Source of the DNA: Smallanthus sonchifolius
Lineage: Eukaryota > Streptophyta > Magnoliopsida > Asterales > Asteraceae
NCBI GenBank assembly: GCA_023525975.1
Contig: CM042023.1
Coordinates: 15,673,501 to 15,737,500, forward strand
DNA length: 64,000 bases
Reading direction: 5' to 3'
The translations under genes and the position numbers were made by a program. The notes below the pieces were generated by a model. It was given only the letters and a program-made list of their open reading frames with translations. It ran no database searches and had not been told where the DNA came from. Positions 46,234 to 57,837 of the stretch are shown here, one piece after another (within the stretch, counting starts at the first letter, position 1; every line of letters begins with the position of its first letter).

Positions 46234-46832
46234 CTTTGATCAATAATCCGGTTTTCTAATTTTACTTTTTATTATATCCTATATATTAATCTAAAACATT
46301 ATTATCGTTATAATAATAACTAGATGGCTATACCCACGCTCTGCGGAAGGTGTCGGACCCATTATTAATAAAATTTAAATGAAAACGTAGGCGCAGCGGT
46401 AAAAATAATATTAATAAAAAAGAAACATAAAACTAAATAATAAAAAAGGAAGAAAACAAAATAATTTTTTTTTACCGGTTTGGGTCGTCGAAAACGAATA
46501 ACGTTATGCGGGTTCCGATAATATCATAACTGACAATGATGTTGATCGCTCATAATAGGTTCGACTCGTCACGGTACCACAACGATAACGACACTCAATA
46601 TAGTCAACGCTACAAAAAAACTCAATTTTAAATACGACCCCGTTTTCAAAAAAAAATTATATCGAAACGTTGACAAAAAACTAAAAACAACAGCGCACTC
46701 CGTATTTTGAAAAAAGTTAACAAACAAAAGTGTATATTATATATAGTATAAGGGTTGAAAATAAAAATGTAAAGAAAAAAAGAAAAAGTTTACGTGTCAA
46801 AATTTAAACGGGTTTGCTACCGTTTAACCAAG
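46234..46832. other. Spacer, possible Helitron end
   Basis: At 46320-46360 the minus strand has a GC-rich hairpin-like run then CTAG and T, as in Helitron ends, without a matching 5' end. No gene seen. Confidence 0.35.
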
Positions 46833-47313
46833 CAGGGCCGGCCCTGGGGTAGGCCGAGCCGGGCCGCCGGCCAGGGCCCACTTTTTAGGTGGCCAAAAAT
46901 TTTATATACCGGTTTTATATATTGGGACCTTTTTATAAAAACTTAAAAACATATTGGGTTATTTTTATAATGGTTGGACCCTCTTTAATCTTTATAATGG
47001 TTGTGCACTCTTTAATCTTTATAAAATAATGGTTGATTGATTGGGCCCTAACTCAGTAATCCGTTTAATCTTTATAATGTAAATATGTAGGTTTGAGCCC
47101 TAATCTTTATAAATAAATTAGAAACCATCGACTGTTTTAAAAAAAGGACGAACTGAATAACAGAAGAAGCAGGAAACGAAAAGTCGAACTGTTGAATTTT
47201 TTTTTTTGCTATAACGTTAATCTTCGTTTAAAAAAAATTAGTTTATATATTTTGTTCGTAGGGGCCTTTTTTCCGGCTCAGTCGGAGCACTTAAATCCTC
47301 AGGACCGGCCATG
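46833..47313. mobile_element. hAT-type MITE with 8-bp target duplication
   Basis: Flanked by TAACCAAG (46825-46832) and TAACCAAT (47314-47321), one mismatch. Ends CAGGGCCGGCCCTGGGG and, inverted, CATGGCCGGTCCTGAGG. Non-coding, 481 bp. Confidence 0.82.
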
Positions 47314-47321
47314 TAACCAAT

Positions 47322-47702
47322 GACTATTTTAATCTGGTTTGTAATAATAGTTATTATTATTTTTTGTTAGTTATTATTATATAACGAATTCCTGAATCTT
47401 GACGGCAAAACATAAATCCCACAACTTGTTCTGTAGACATTTATTTTCTCTGTCTTTAACATAAGTTGCAGACATAAGTTGCACCGAACTGAAAAACTAC
47501 ATAATTCATGTGGACATGATCCTGGAGTTGGACATGTGCCGGTACATGTCCACTTGAAACTTGCATTAACCTAATTCAGAAGACATTATTTGATTTGTAA
47601 GTTCTTTAGGCTATTTGATTTAATAAACACTAAAATACTCATTCATCCACAGTTTAATGTTTCTTATTTTTACTTGATCAGTTGATGTAAATATTAAAGA
47701 AA
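47322..47702. other. AT-rich spacer
   Basis: Nothing recognised. Confidence 0.4.
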
Positions 47703-48019
47703 CTATGTTAAAATCTCGTATATTACACGGGTTGAATAAATATAATATTATATATTAAGTAATAAAAATATATACTTTTTAAAAACTCGTGTTTTACACG
47801 GGTTGAATAAATCCGTGAAATATAATATAATTTGTTAACACATACACTCGTCAAAATATGTCAAGAGATTTATTAATATAAAGATTAGTATTTTTTTAAA
47901 TATATTATTATTAAAATATAGAGGTGTATTTAATAAGAGAGAGATGCGAGAAAAAAAAATGATGAGAATGAATATGGAGACGACACGTGACATTAAAAAC
48001 ATTTATTTATTATATAGTA
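47703..48019 (-). mobile_element. Helitron-like element, 5' end invaded
   Basis: The minus-strand 3' end has a CCCGTG...CACGGG-type hairpin followed by catAG and T, a degenerate CTAG. A second related hairpin lies at about 47787. The 5' portion (actatataataaataaatg) breaks off exactly where the next Helitron begins. Confidence 0.6.
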
Positions 48020-48454
48020 CTAGTTTAGAACCCGTGTTTACACACGAGGTGAAAAATATCAATACATAAAATTCTTAAATCTTTATGTATATATTTTACA
48101 GGTGTAAAAATATATTACATATACTAAGAATAAAAAACAAATTCAAAATATGTAAAAATTAATATATAATTGGGTTTCAAAAATTCTTTAATTACTATTT
48201 AATATAATTTGACTTTCATTTACTATTTGATTGAAAATAAAAGTTATATAATTAGATTTTAAAGTTTCTTATAATAAGGGATAATTTAAAATAAATGTGT
48301 TTTATTAGTATAATTAATATTTTCTTTAAATATATAATATTATTAAAAGATATAGGTGTATTTAATAAGAGAGAGGGGCGGGAAAAAAATGATGAGAATG
48401 AATATGGAGACGACACATGACATGAAAAAATATTTATTTATTATATAGTATAGA
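48020..48454 (-). mobile_element. Helitron-like element nested at the end of another
   Basis: Minus strand: starts TCTATACTATATAATAAATA after A, ends with a hairpin (CGTGTGTAAACACG), ttctaaa, CTAG and then T. Length 435 bp. It is a close relative of the copy at 15032-15459. Confidence 0.8.
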
Positions 48455-48764
48455 TATAGATATATAGTTATGATTACGTAACTAATTATAGATAGCGCGT
48501 TTGCAAAGAGAATGAAAGCTCAGGATTCTGATACAAAATAAATATTCACAAGAAACATGAGAAATTATGCATCTGATGTGGATCATATTCTTGTTGTAGA
48601 GATAATCAATTACAACTTTTCTTAAAGAAAGATAGAGATCAATAGATCATGTTTACCTGAATCTTTTTTTTTAATAATAAATTGTGTTTATTACATTATC
48701 ACGGCTCTCATCTTCCTTGTTTTAGCCCGTGGGCATATAGATGATCAACTTCACATGGTTCTTC
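48455..48764. other. Spacer
   Basis: Nothing recognised. Confidence 0.4.
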
Positions 48765-48779
48765 CCTCACTTCATATCT

Positions 48780-48993
48780 TTTTTTTTGAACGGCAATTTG
48801 GATCACTAATGGGTCACTGACCCACCCGATCATCTCCACCTCCCTTAGGAGGAAACCCGTCATAGGTGAGAAAATCCCCTGGTCCAACCTGGACCTCTTT
48901 TTTTTGTCATAAGTGAGACTTAAACCCAAGACCTCCCCATTTTAGTGAAGTATTGGGTATACACTTTTACCACTAGGCTAAGCTAGCGATTGT
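48780..48993 (-). mobile_element. tRNA-derived SINE, 15-bp target duplication
   Basis: Flanked by CCTCACTTCATATCT at 48765-48779 and 48994-49008. On the minus strand: A box tagcctagtggtaa, B box GGGTTTAAGTCTC, an internal A-run, the gtttcctcct body and an A-tail. Confidence 0.92.
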
Positions 48994-49104
48994 CCTCACT
49001 TCATATCTAACTTCCATATCCGAGTTACTTAACGTATGATTTTTTTTCAATCAGGCCAAGATTGTGTGGATATATCACAAGGTAGTAATTTGAGATAGAG
49101 GTGC

Positions 49105-49540
49105 ATATAATGGTTTTTCAAACCAAACCGGAAACGGTTTGAGTCAAAATGGACAAAAAACGGTTTGGTGTCAAACCGGTTTTTGGAGTGGAAAACTCAA
49201 ACCTATCTGAACAGGTTGGGGTTGGTTTGAGACCGTTTAGGTTCAAACCGGTTCGTTACTTTTTTAATTTATAAAAATTATTAGAAAGTTAAACATATAA
49301 AATTAACAAAATAAAGTTCATATTTTTTTTTGAAATTTGAAAAATACAAAAACATAAATACGTTACAAAAAAACATAGAAAATGCGAAAACATTACAATT
49401 AATATTTTATTTTTGACTTTTAATTGTTGTCATCAACATATTTGTTTAGTCTTTATTGTTTATTCTTCGTCGGAACTATTGCTAGTGCTTCGTTATGATT
49501 CATCGTAAGCGAGTTCTTTATCGGAAAGTGGCAACGCCTT
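49105..49540. repeat. Terminal region of a hAT element, AACCGGTTTG words
   Basis: Begins tagaggtgcatataatgg, a hAT-like terminus, followed by repeated caaaccgg / ccggttt words to 49255, then AT-rich sequence. The partner terminus was not found. Confidence 0.5.
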
Positions 49541-49543
49541 TCC

Positions 49544-50490
49544 TTATGCCACCTCTCCCTCGTATATGATTTCTTCGACTTGAATTTCTTCTTCAAGAGT
49601 TGTAGTATCTTGTATCTGTTCCGTCACGTCCAAGTGGTTTTTCAAGCAAATGCAAATTTCCATCGCCACGGGAGTGAGTCTTGTTCTTAGTATGTATAAA
49701 ACCCTGCTACTAAGAGAAAAAGCGAATTCCAAAGCTAACGTAAAAGATTGGACGGTTAATAAATCACGGGCCATGGCGGCTGGAACCGGAAATTGAGATT
49801 CCTTTCCTTTCCACCAAGCCAAAATATCAAATTTATCAAATTGATCGGGACTCATAGTGGATAAAAAAATCCACTTCAATATACCTTCCGAGTTTGCTAC
49901 TTGGGGTGCTACCCCGAGCTCGTTTACTATATTCATTAGTCAAATCATTTAATAAATCAAGAATGGTGTTCCTACTCGAGCTACAACTTAATACCAAACC
50001 CATTGACTCATGTATGGTTGATGTGGTACCATATATAGATAGGTAAACATCAAACAAACTTTGTAAACATTGGTTAAAATATTTGTTTGTATTGTTTGAA
50101 ATTTGGAAGTCTTCTTCGTCTTAACCTAAATCGTGCATTATTTTTTTTATCAATTAATTTTTCAACCCTGATAACATTTATGGTTGGGTTCAAAGCAGCG
50201 GCACAAGTAATAACGGGATGCAACTCGGTAAAATATTTTTTAAATTTAATTTTCATTGGTGTTATCATTTCGTTAAAATTGGTTTATGAAATTCTAACTC
50301 GGCTAAATTGTTACACACTAAAAATAGTTGCTTAAGCACTAATAGACTCGTGAGATAATCAACCCCGGATAAAAAAGTAGTGGTGGTTTTGAAAACTTCG
50401 AGTAAGTTGGTTATATTTTCAATAGTGTTACAACTCGAACATAGAAAGTTTTTCATCTGACGTGTTTTACACAAAGGTTATCATAAAACG
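49544..50490 (-). pseudogene. hAT transposase relic, C-terminal half
   Basis: The 130-codon frame at 49936-49544 carries the hAT dimerisation domain: FDILAWWKGKESQFPVPAAM, then ARDLLTV, and RVLYILRTRLTP. Further 5' (to about 50.5 kb) short frames in changing phases have the lengths and spacing of the rest of the transposase but are full of stops. Plant DAYSLEEPER-type proteins share the domain, but the decay and the hAT-like terminus 440 bp away argue for a transposon. Confidence 0.85.
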
Positions 50491-51689
50491 TTTCTAAAGT
50501 TGGTATTTGTCGAATAGCGCTTTCAATCATTTTACAAAATGAATTCCATCTAGTAGGCACGTCTCAATTTGTACTTAATCAAAGAAATCCCGTTTCGCGA
50601 CAAAGGTTAATATAATCATGAAATCTTTTTTTACAAGTAGCAAAAACATCACGTAACAAGGTTTTAAAAGCTTTTTTTAAATCATAAACCTCTTGAACAG
50701 CTAGTCCGTCTTGCACAACCAAGTAAATGATGTGTGTAATACACCAACTATGAAAAAAACGTTATTGGAAACCATTGATATTTTAATGCTAATTTTTGAA
50801 CCGCACATGTATTATTTGAGATATTATCAAACGATATTGAAAAAATTTTGTTTTGTAATTTCAAAGTAGTTATTACATTATCTAAAATGTGAAATGAATT
50901 TTCTCAGTTATACGGATATGCAAACAATTCAAACACAATCGTAAAATTCATAATCTCCACGTATCGGAATCTACCTAATGAGTGGTAACGCAAAGGTACG
51001 AATCCGAAATACTGTGTGTAGCCGACCAAATTTTGGTAGTTAAGTTCACAAAGGTAAGTGATCTTACAAATGTTTATGGTCAATTCACTTATACGTTTAT
51101 GATATCTTAATTACAATGAAGAGAATTCGCCCAATGTTAAATATGAAATTACTTTATTGTGAGCCTGTAGTTGGATCGTGGGTTCAAGTTGTAATTCAAG
51201 TATCCCATGGTTGAAATTGTCATCTTGTAAGTGGAGGAACTTCACTAGTTAGGAATCTATGGAAGAAATCCAAGTGGTTGGAATATGATGATTTATGATT
51301 TGGAATGTACTAGTTGTGTAGTATAATGTTGGATGGAAAAATATGAAGGTATAATAGTGAAGAGAATGGATATGGACTCACAAATATGTCATTAGACATT
51401 TATGTGGAAGTACCAATAGATATGTTGCAAGTGACTCATTGTTGCTAACAAATCGGTCTATAAATTATAGTCTATTTGGGGTTGTGTTGTGACCCGTTGG
51501 GCTTGGATTTCAATGATAAAGAGTGTATAGAATTCAATCATTTTAGTTGAAGAGATGGATCTGATAGTATTTCGTTGAGGAGGCTTGATTAAAACCGTCA
51601 AGAAATGGATTATTGTCAATAGAAAGTGTACATGTATTGTGTGGTGTTAATCTTGGCATTCTAAACCCAAAAATGGAGTAAAAGACCTA
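50491..51689. other. Decayed region, no clear domain
   Basis: The first 500 bp may be the N-terminal half of the hAT relic. After about 51.1 kb the sequence looks like part of an LTR retrotransposon, judging only by its following word block. Confidence 0.35.
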
Positions 51690-51832
51690 TATGTGGCGTA
51701 AATTACGCCACCCTAGCGTAAAATACTATGGATGGTGAAGTTTGTACGCCAAAGGGTCTGTATGCGGCAGTTTATACGCCAGGCCATGCTGAGGCGGCGT
51801 AAGTTACGTCCCCCAGCGTAAATTGCGTCGGG
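51690..51832. repeat. Block of GGCGTAAATTACGCC words
   Basis: A perfect 15-bp palindrome GGCGTAAATTACGCC lies near 51696, followed by five or more related words (gcgtaaaatac, tttgtacgcc, tttatacgcc, ggcgtaagttacg, gcgtaaattgcg) in both orientations. It is similar to the block at 16957-17037. Confidence 0.8.
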
Positions 51833-52203
51833 CTCACATGGAATGGTGGATTATGACTCGTTTTGTGTATTGTTATTGTATGTTAATGTAATCTTATTGT
51901 GTAACTAATCTTTCGAATATATTTGACTAGGTAAAACTCCGGTTTAAGTGACTTAGGGATCAAGGACTTTGGGCAAAGCATTCAAACATCTTTTTTCGCA
52001 AATACATCTTTTGTAAATCACTAAGTCATGATGTTACAACTTGTTTTATTTTCGGTTAGGCTTATGTATCAATCTTTTGTATGTTTAAAAATGGTACCAA
52101 ACTAAGTAAGTTAGGCTATCACTCTTTGTATTTAATTGAAATGAATAGTTACAAATGAGGTATCTAACATCAAGTTTTGAAAAGTTAGTGTTTTTAATTA
52201 TAA

Positions 52204-52493
52204 TTGTGGCCTAGTTTCAGCAACGTTGATTATAAAATGTTTGTAAAATGTATGGGTGTTACATTGGCTTATTGGCTTCTTGCAGATATGGGTGTTAATA
52301 TTTCTCAACTTACTCCCTTACATTATGACAACAAAAATGTGGTGCAGGTTACGAAGAATTATATTTTTCATGAGAGGACGAAGCATTATTATCATCTGTA
52401 GCTTGGAGCCATCTCGCTACCATATGTTCCCACAACCTTACATAATATTGCTGATATTTTTAATTAGGCTCCCGGTTTCGCTTCTTATCTGAC
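52204..52493 (+). pseudogene. copia RNase H fragment
   Basis: The frame at 52204-52401 contains LAYWLLADMGVN, PLHYDNKNVVQV and NYIFHERTKHYYHL, the end of copia RNase H. It continues with a stop to the IADIFN block (ADLFTK in intact copies) at about 52455. Everything 5' of it is missing or decayed. Confidence 0.82.
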
Positions 52494-53124
52494 AAAATAT
52501 TAATACTTATCGTTGTCGTATTATGAGTAGCATAATAAAGTTATATTGGGGTCGTTTTGTATTGAACTTTTTTTTAGCCTTTTAGATAAGTTACGCCTAG
52601 GTAGATTGTTTTTCGATTACTTGTTTTTTATTTCTTTGTAAGTCAGTTTTCTCTAATAATAAAACTTTATCCGTTGGTACATTATCGGTAAAATGAATAA
52701 CATATTAATATTAATATTAATATATGATTTGATTATGAATATTTTCTGAAATATGGCCTACCCAAGTGACAAAGTAGCACATGCAATTTCATGTTCGTCT
52801 GATGAATCCCACCTCATTTTTATATTTATATTTTTTTTCCTTGCCAATTATTAAAGATTCATAATTACAGATCCAATCATTGTAATTCCTGTTAGCAATT
52901 AAATTCGACACCAATCAATCTGGACACTCTCTTGTCGCCAAATGTATAGTGGTTCATAACCCTTGTCGAATGGAATATACTATAGCCCACAGATCTAAAT
53001 TATTTAATATACATGAGAAGATTCCGCTAATAAATGAATTTTTGTTAAGAAATCTAAAAAATTGGGTTAAACAAACTCTGATTGAACTAATTCCAGAGGC
53101 GTTGAAACGGCTCGTCGAAATAAA
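52494..53124. other. Copia flank and spacer
   Basis: Possibly a decayed copia 3' LTR to about 52700. No clear ends and no gene recognised. Confidence 0.35.
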
Positions 53125-53540
53125 GCATAAAGCTAAACCCTAAACCCTAAAAACTAAACGCTAAAGCTAAACCCTAAAAGCTAAACGCTAAAGCTAAACC
53201 CTAAAAGCTAAACGCTAAAGCTAAACCCTAAAGCTAAACCCTAAAGCTAAAACCAAAAACCTAACCACCCCATCCACACACCCCAAAAACCTAAACCTAC
53301 CCCCCACCCCCCAAAAAACCTAAATCCCCCACCCCCAAAAACCTAAATCTCCCCACCCCTACCCCACTCCCCAAAAACCTAAATCTATCCACCCCCACCC
53401 CTCCCCCCCAAAAAAAACCTAAATCCCCCCAACCCCCACCCCCACCCCCACCCCCACCCCTAAAAAAAAAAACCTAAACCCCACCCCCTAAAAACCTAAA
53501 ACCCCCCACCCCTACCCCCAAAAACCTCCACGGGCCGGTT
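53125..53540. repeat. Interstitial telomere-like repeats
   Basis: About 53129-53260 is built of AAACCCTA (plant telomere CCCTAAA, with two perfect neighbours at about 53137) mixed with gctaaacgctaaa. It then grades into C-rich acccccaaaaacctaaa units. Confidence 0.85.
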
Positions 53541-53680
53541 TTAACGCCGCTGGAAATCGGAGTTCGTTTAACCCGGTTTCGATTAAAAAAGAAATCAATT
53601 CTTAGGTTTTCTTAGCGAAAATTCACTTTTTATTTGAATCTCCCCCTATATATGTGTGTGTGTGTATGTATATATACATA

Positions 53681-53996
53681 GGGAAGGATTTAAATACTAA
53701 CCAACTTTTTATATGATAACCGTGCTAACCATTATAAAACAATCACATAATTTATAAATTATTTTTTTTAATTGTTAAAATAGTATTTAAGTATTTTCAA
53801 TAAATATTTTGAACGTAAATACGAAAATGATGAGTCTTACTTATACGTACCAAATAATGTTACATATACGTGACACGAAGTGTTTACATATATGTAACAT
53901 TAACATAATGATAATTGTTATATATACGTAACACTATGTTTGAGAGTGTTATCATGGTTATCACATAAATATTGGTTAGCATTTAAACCTCACCTT
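53681..53996. mobile_element. MITE with ~50-bp inverted ends, in a TA tract
   Basis: Left gatttaaatactaacca and tgataaccgtg; right, inverted, gtttaaatgctaacca and tgataaccatg. Flanks are tatata on both sides. Non-coding. Confidence 0.8.
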
Positions 53997-54025
53997 ATAT
54001 ACATACATATATATATATATATATA

Positions 54026-54226
54026 CAGGGACATATTCAATTAAGAACCATAATTTTGGCGAGAACAAAAAAAACCATCCATTTATACACATATTTAAGG
54101 ATGCATGTATGCATTTGCGTATATATGCAGTAAGGATGTATGTATGCATTTGTGTATATTTGTGTATGAATGCATTGTTCTTTTAGTTCTCACCAAAATT
54201 ATGGTTCTTAACTGAACAACTGCCTA
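54026..54226. mobile_element. MITE with ~45-bp inverted ends, in a TA tract
   Basis: Both ends carry aagaaccataattttgg followed by gagaac in inverted orientation. Flanked by (TA)n. Internal repeats ggatgtatgtatgcattt near 54100 and 54130. Confidence 0.85.
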
Positions 54227-54232
54227 TATATA

Positions 54233-54242
<10 letters not shown>

Positions 54243-54278
<36 letters not shown>
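54243..54278. repeat. (TA)n microsatellite
   Basis: About 18 TA units, followed by a further AT-rich insert to 54480 that starts like these MITEs but lacks a visible partner end. Confidence 0.9.
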
Positions 54279-54282
<4 letters not shown>

Positions 54283-54484
54283 GCGGTTCTAATCAAAACA
54301 CACTGTTATTGTCAAAACCCTAAAACCCTGACAAATATCGATCAAATCATGATTTTTTTTAGTTCAATGAAATTATTACACGAATTAACGTCACATCCTT
54401 TTTGTTGCATTTTTGTAAATTCGTATGTGGGAGAAAGTTAACACCGGTGTAAGTCGGTTTACACTGGTGTAAATTTTACAACAT

Positions 54485-56297
54485 TTACTTTTCAGGTAAT
54501 TCACACTTGTTAGCATTTGGGTTTGGCAAGTTTGAAAATATCTTAAGACTCATCTTCTGAGCACCAAACCTCATTCTTACCGTTCCCTCAGCACAATTAA
54601 TAGTTGCCCGAGTAGTGGCCAAGAACGGTCTACCCAAAATAATAGTCGGTTGTGTGTTCTTGACATGATCCAACACCAAGAAATCCACCGGGTAGTAAAA
54701 CTCTCATACTTTCACAATCACATACTTTACAATCCCTCGAGGATGTGCGGGAGTCTGATTAGCCAAGACTACAGTGGTGTTAACTCTCTGTAATGGACCA
54801 AAGTCGTACTAATCGTACAGACTCCTTGGTACTATGCTCACAGATGCTCCAAGATCAAGCAACGCTCTATCCAGTTTAATTTAACCTAATTGTATTGAAA
54901 TAATAGGTGCCGCTAGATCTTGGAGTTTCAGGGGAAGGGTACCCATAAACACGGCATTCACACTAGCACTTAGCTTAACTTATTCAGGACATTTGTGCCG
55001 TCATTTTTGGGTACTCAAACCTTTCAAGCACTCAACACTATCAGGATTTTCTTTAAGCATATTCAAAAATGGTAAATTAATTTTACGCTTCTCAAAATTT
55101 CCCCATCTCTCATCCTGTGTTGGATCCCTTTCTTTTATAACCGGTTTGATTAAAGCCGAAGGAAAGGGAATTTTCAGCGATTTATTCACATTTTCAGTTT
55201 GTAATTTACTTTGTGAAATTAAATCCTGATTCGGGTCAGACTCAGACTCACTATGCTCCACCACTCTTTCTACAACCGGTGGTGGAGTCTGTTCAACCTT
55301 AGAAAACTCAGATGAAGATTGAAGACTTACCGCATTTATTTGTGCACCGTTTGTGGTTTGGGAACTTGAAGACTGATGTGCACTATAAGGCTTACCTGAA
55401 TCTCTGACGATGGCCGCAACTACCTCAGCTAGCTGTGCAACTTGTTCTACCAAAGCTCGATGGTCTTTCGCCTGAATCTCCTGTTGATGCACCACTGCTT
55501 TGACCAGACTTTTCAACTCTTTAATGTCTGCCCCGATGTCATCCAATTCAGATTGGCATGTTTGTGGGTTCCCCTGATTCTGCAAGTCATTCTGATAATT
55601 GCTTTGACTAGGTGAGCCTCTCGGGTGGTATCCTTAGTTGTAATTCTCCTAATAGCTTTGATAATCAGGACTACCACCTCTTTGATTGTATCCTTGAACG
55701 TGCTGGTACATCTGATTATGAGCATCATAGTTTGAATCGTTAGGATGCCTCTTTTCATCTTTATATTCCATCCGGCTTCTATAATTGCTTTCGAGTCTCG
55801 GGCAATCTTGAGCCCGGTGGCCATAGTTGCCACAGCCAATGTTTTCAGAACCATACTGGACGTCGAACCGGTCTCCTTACCGGTACACTGGTCGGACCGG
55901 ATTTAAGAACCGGACGACGTCATAAATATTATAAAAATATATTAATCAAAACAATCATTAATCTTTTCAAAAACCAACAACAAGTCAATTACAATAATTT
56001 TAACTAACAATTAGCTACGAAATACGTGGCCAAGAAACTTAAAAAGGATAAAAAAAAAAAATAAATAAAGAAAATAGTCAGCCGGATCGTCCGGTCCGAC
56101 CACCCGGTTCCCGGTCTGACCACCGGTTCGTCGGGTCCGACCGCCGGTTAACTGAAGGACCGTTTCAGCATATGTAACCGGACCGGCCAGACCACCGGGT
56201 TCTGATCCGACCGGCCGGTTCGGTCTGGGTTTCAAAACAGTGGCCACAACACATGCACGGCTCATTATAATCTTGACCATCATCATAGTTCGCGTCC
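54485..56297 (-). pseudogene. Athila-like gag C-terminus and protease, copy 1
   Basis: Minus-strand order: a CCHC knuckle with its last Cys intact (YGHRAQDC) but split by the insert at 55837-56242; a coiled linker (LDDIGADIKELKSLVKAVV) and basic KRKINLPFLNML block in the frame at 55585-55001; and the protease end FLVLDHVKNTQPTIILGRPF at 54688-54485. A stop codon just before the FYYPVDF block is shared with copy 2. RT, RNase H and integrase are absent; an AT-rich insert begins at 54483. Confidence 0.85.
55837..56242. mobile_element. hAT-like MITE inside gag copy 1
   Basis: Ends CAATGTTTTCAGAACC and, inverted, CACTGTTTTGAAACCC. Flanking 8-mers GCCACAGC and GCCACAAC differ by one base. Copy 2 of the gag has the uninterrupted site, which proves the insertion. 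The interior is full of ggtccgaccgg words. Length 406 bp. Confidence 0.88.
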
Positions 56298-56447
56298 ATG
56301 GCAACCTTCATAAGTAATACCACTGAGTAGTTTTGAACGAAAAAATAAGGCTAACTAAAAAATAAAAGAAATTAAAATAAAATATTTTTGGGTTTTTGTT
56401 TTTATAAAAAAAATAAACTAAACTAAAACAAAAACTAAGCGCATCGA

Positions 56448-56466
56448 TTCCCCGGCAGCGGCGCCA
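56448..56466 (-). other. Primer-binding site (tRNA-Asp), copy 1
   Basis: The plus strand reads as the 3' end of tRNA-Asp, ccccggcagcggcgcca, with one base differing from the site in copy 2. Athila elements use this primer. Confidence 0.88.
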
Positions 56467-56469
56467 TTT

Positions 56470-57837
56470 TGATCGATGTCGGTCGGTCGGTCAAAAAATA
56501 ATAATTAAAATAGTAAGTGGAAAGTCGAGTCGTCTACACGAGCAATTGGTGGAAAGTTCAATTGCAATAAATTGGTTCAGTTTAGAAAATACTTTTGATT
56601 AAACCTCAAATTAAATAAAGAATGTAACTTCCTCCAAACTTCAGGTTCTAGGTTTCACACAAAACTCAGTTGTTTAACTAGACACCACATAGACATAGAG
56701 TTGGAAAATCGGTTAAAATAGTAATTGAATACAAGTTGTTGTCAGTAAACCTATACGACTAGTTTTGTCATAAACCAGCACAATCCAATCACCCAATTTA
56801 CTAGTGTCAAGTTACCCCCTTTAGTCACCCAACCCGCTACTAGGTTTTATCATCAACCGAACGTGATTGTAAAGAAAGACAACTCAAAACACATAGATAA
56901 ATTATTTAAATCAACTAATACATTAATCAATTCAGTTATTGTCAGAAACTAAACAAATCTAAAAACATAAGTGGTTTAGCGTTGCATCTTCGTAAAGAAA
57001 TCTTCAAAACTTGATTTGGTTGACATCCTTGAATTTAGAATAATGATTAGATGCAAAAACCTTCAATGTATGCATTCAATTATTTTCTGCCGTCGAGTTC
57101 TTTTTTTCTCCCCTATGTTGCGTTCTTGAAAAACCGAAACCGGGTACATAGGTTCCGGTTTTTCAACAAAGAACCGGACCTGAAACTGAAACTGGTAAGA
57201 ACCAAAACCGGTAAGAACGTTCCAAAACCGGTTCTTAAGAAAAACCGATTTGTGCAACTCCATGAACATTCCCTTCTTCCGTGTGATTCCAATTGTTATA
57301 TATATGTTTTCTTTTTCCTCCTGTCCTGTCCACGTAACCTACATCCATTCTTCCAATTCCATGCTCAAGGTCCATATGAGCCCAATTTTAGATTTCCTTT
57401 CACGTGACTATGATGTAGCCCATTTTTCTCTAATTTCTTTCTAGCCCAATTAAAAGAATTAATTCATGGCCGAATGATTTTTATTATTTTATTCCGAAAG
57501 AATAAAAATCATCATCTCCATTTGTTGTTGTAGTCAAACACTCAAACTCCACGTGAGTTATTAATCAAGAACAATCATTTATGATCTGTCCATTAATCAA
57601 ACAAATTAATTAATTCAATTTAAATTAAATTAACTACTCATCAAAATCCATTAAATGATTAGTGAATAACAATCTACTCAAAGAAATTTAATTTATTATA
57701 TTTAGTGCAATTGAGTCGGTTTAGCTCGCTTTCATCTAAAAATATACAAAATATAAATCCGATCAAAGTAAACTGTTTCTAACTTAATTAAGATTAAAAA
57801 CATATGATTATATACAGTTAGCACGAGTTTATCAACT
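56470..57837 (-). mobile_element. Athila-like LTR shared by two element copies
   Basis: On the minus strand it is preceded by a polypurine tract (aagtgtggggatgtga, 57838-57858) and followed by a primer site. It is therefore both the 3' LTR of the right-hand copy and the 5' LTR of the left-hand copy. It matches 61653-63050 throughout, apart from a gap near 56970 where the other copy has about 50 extra bases. Confidence 0.85.
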
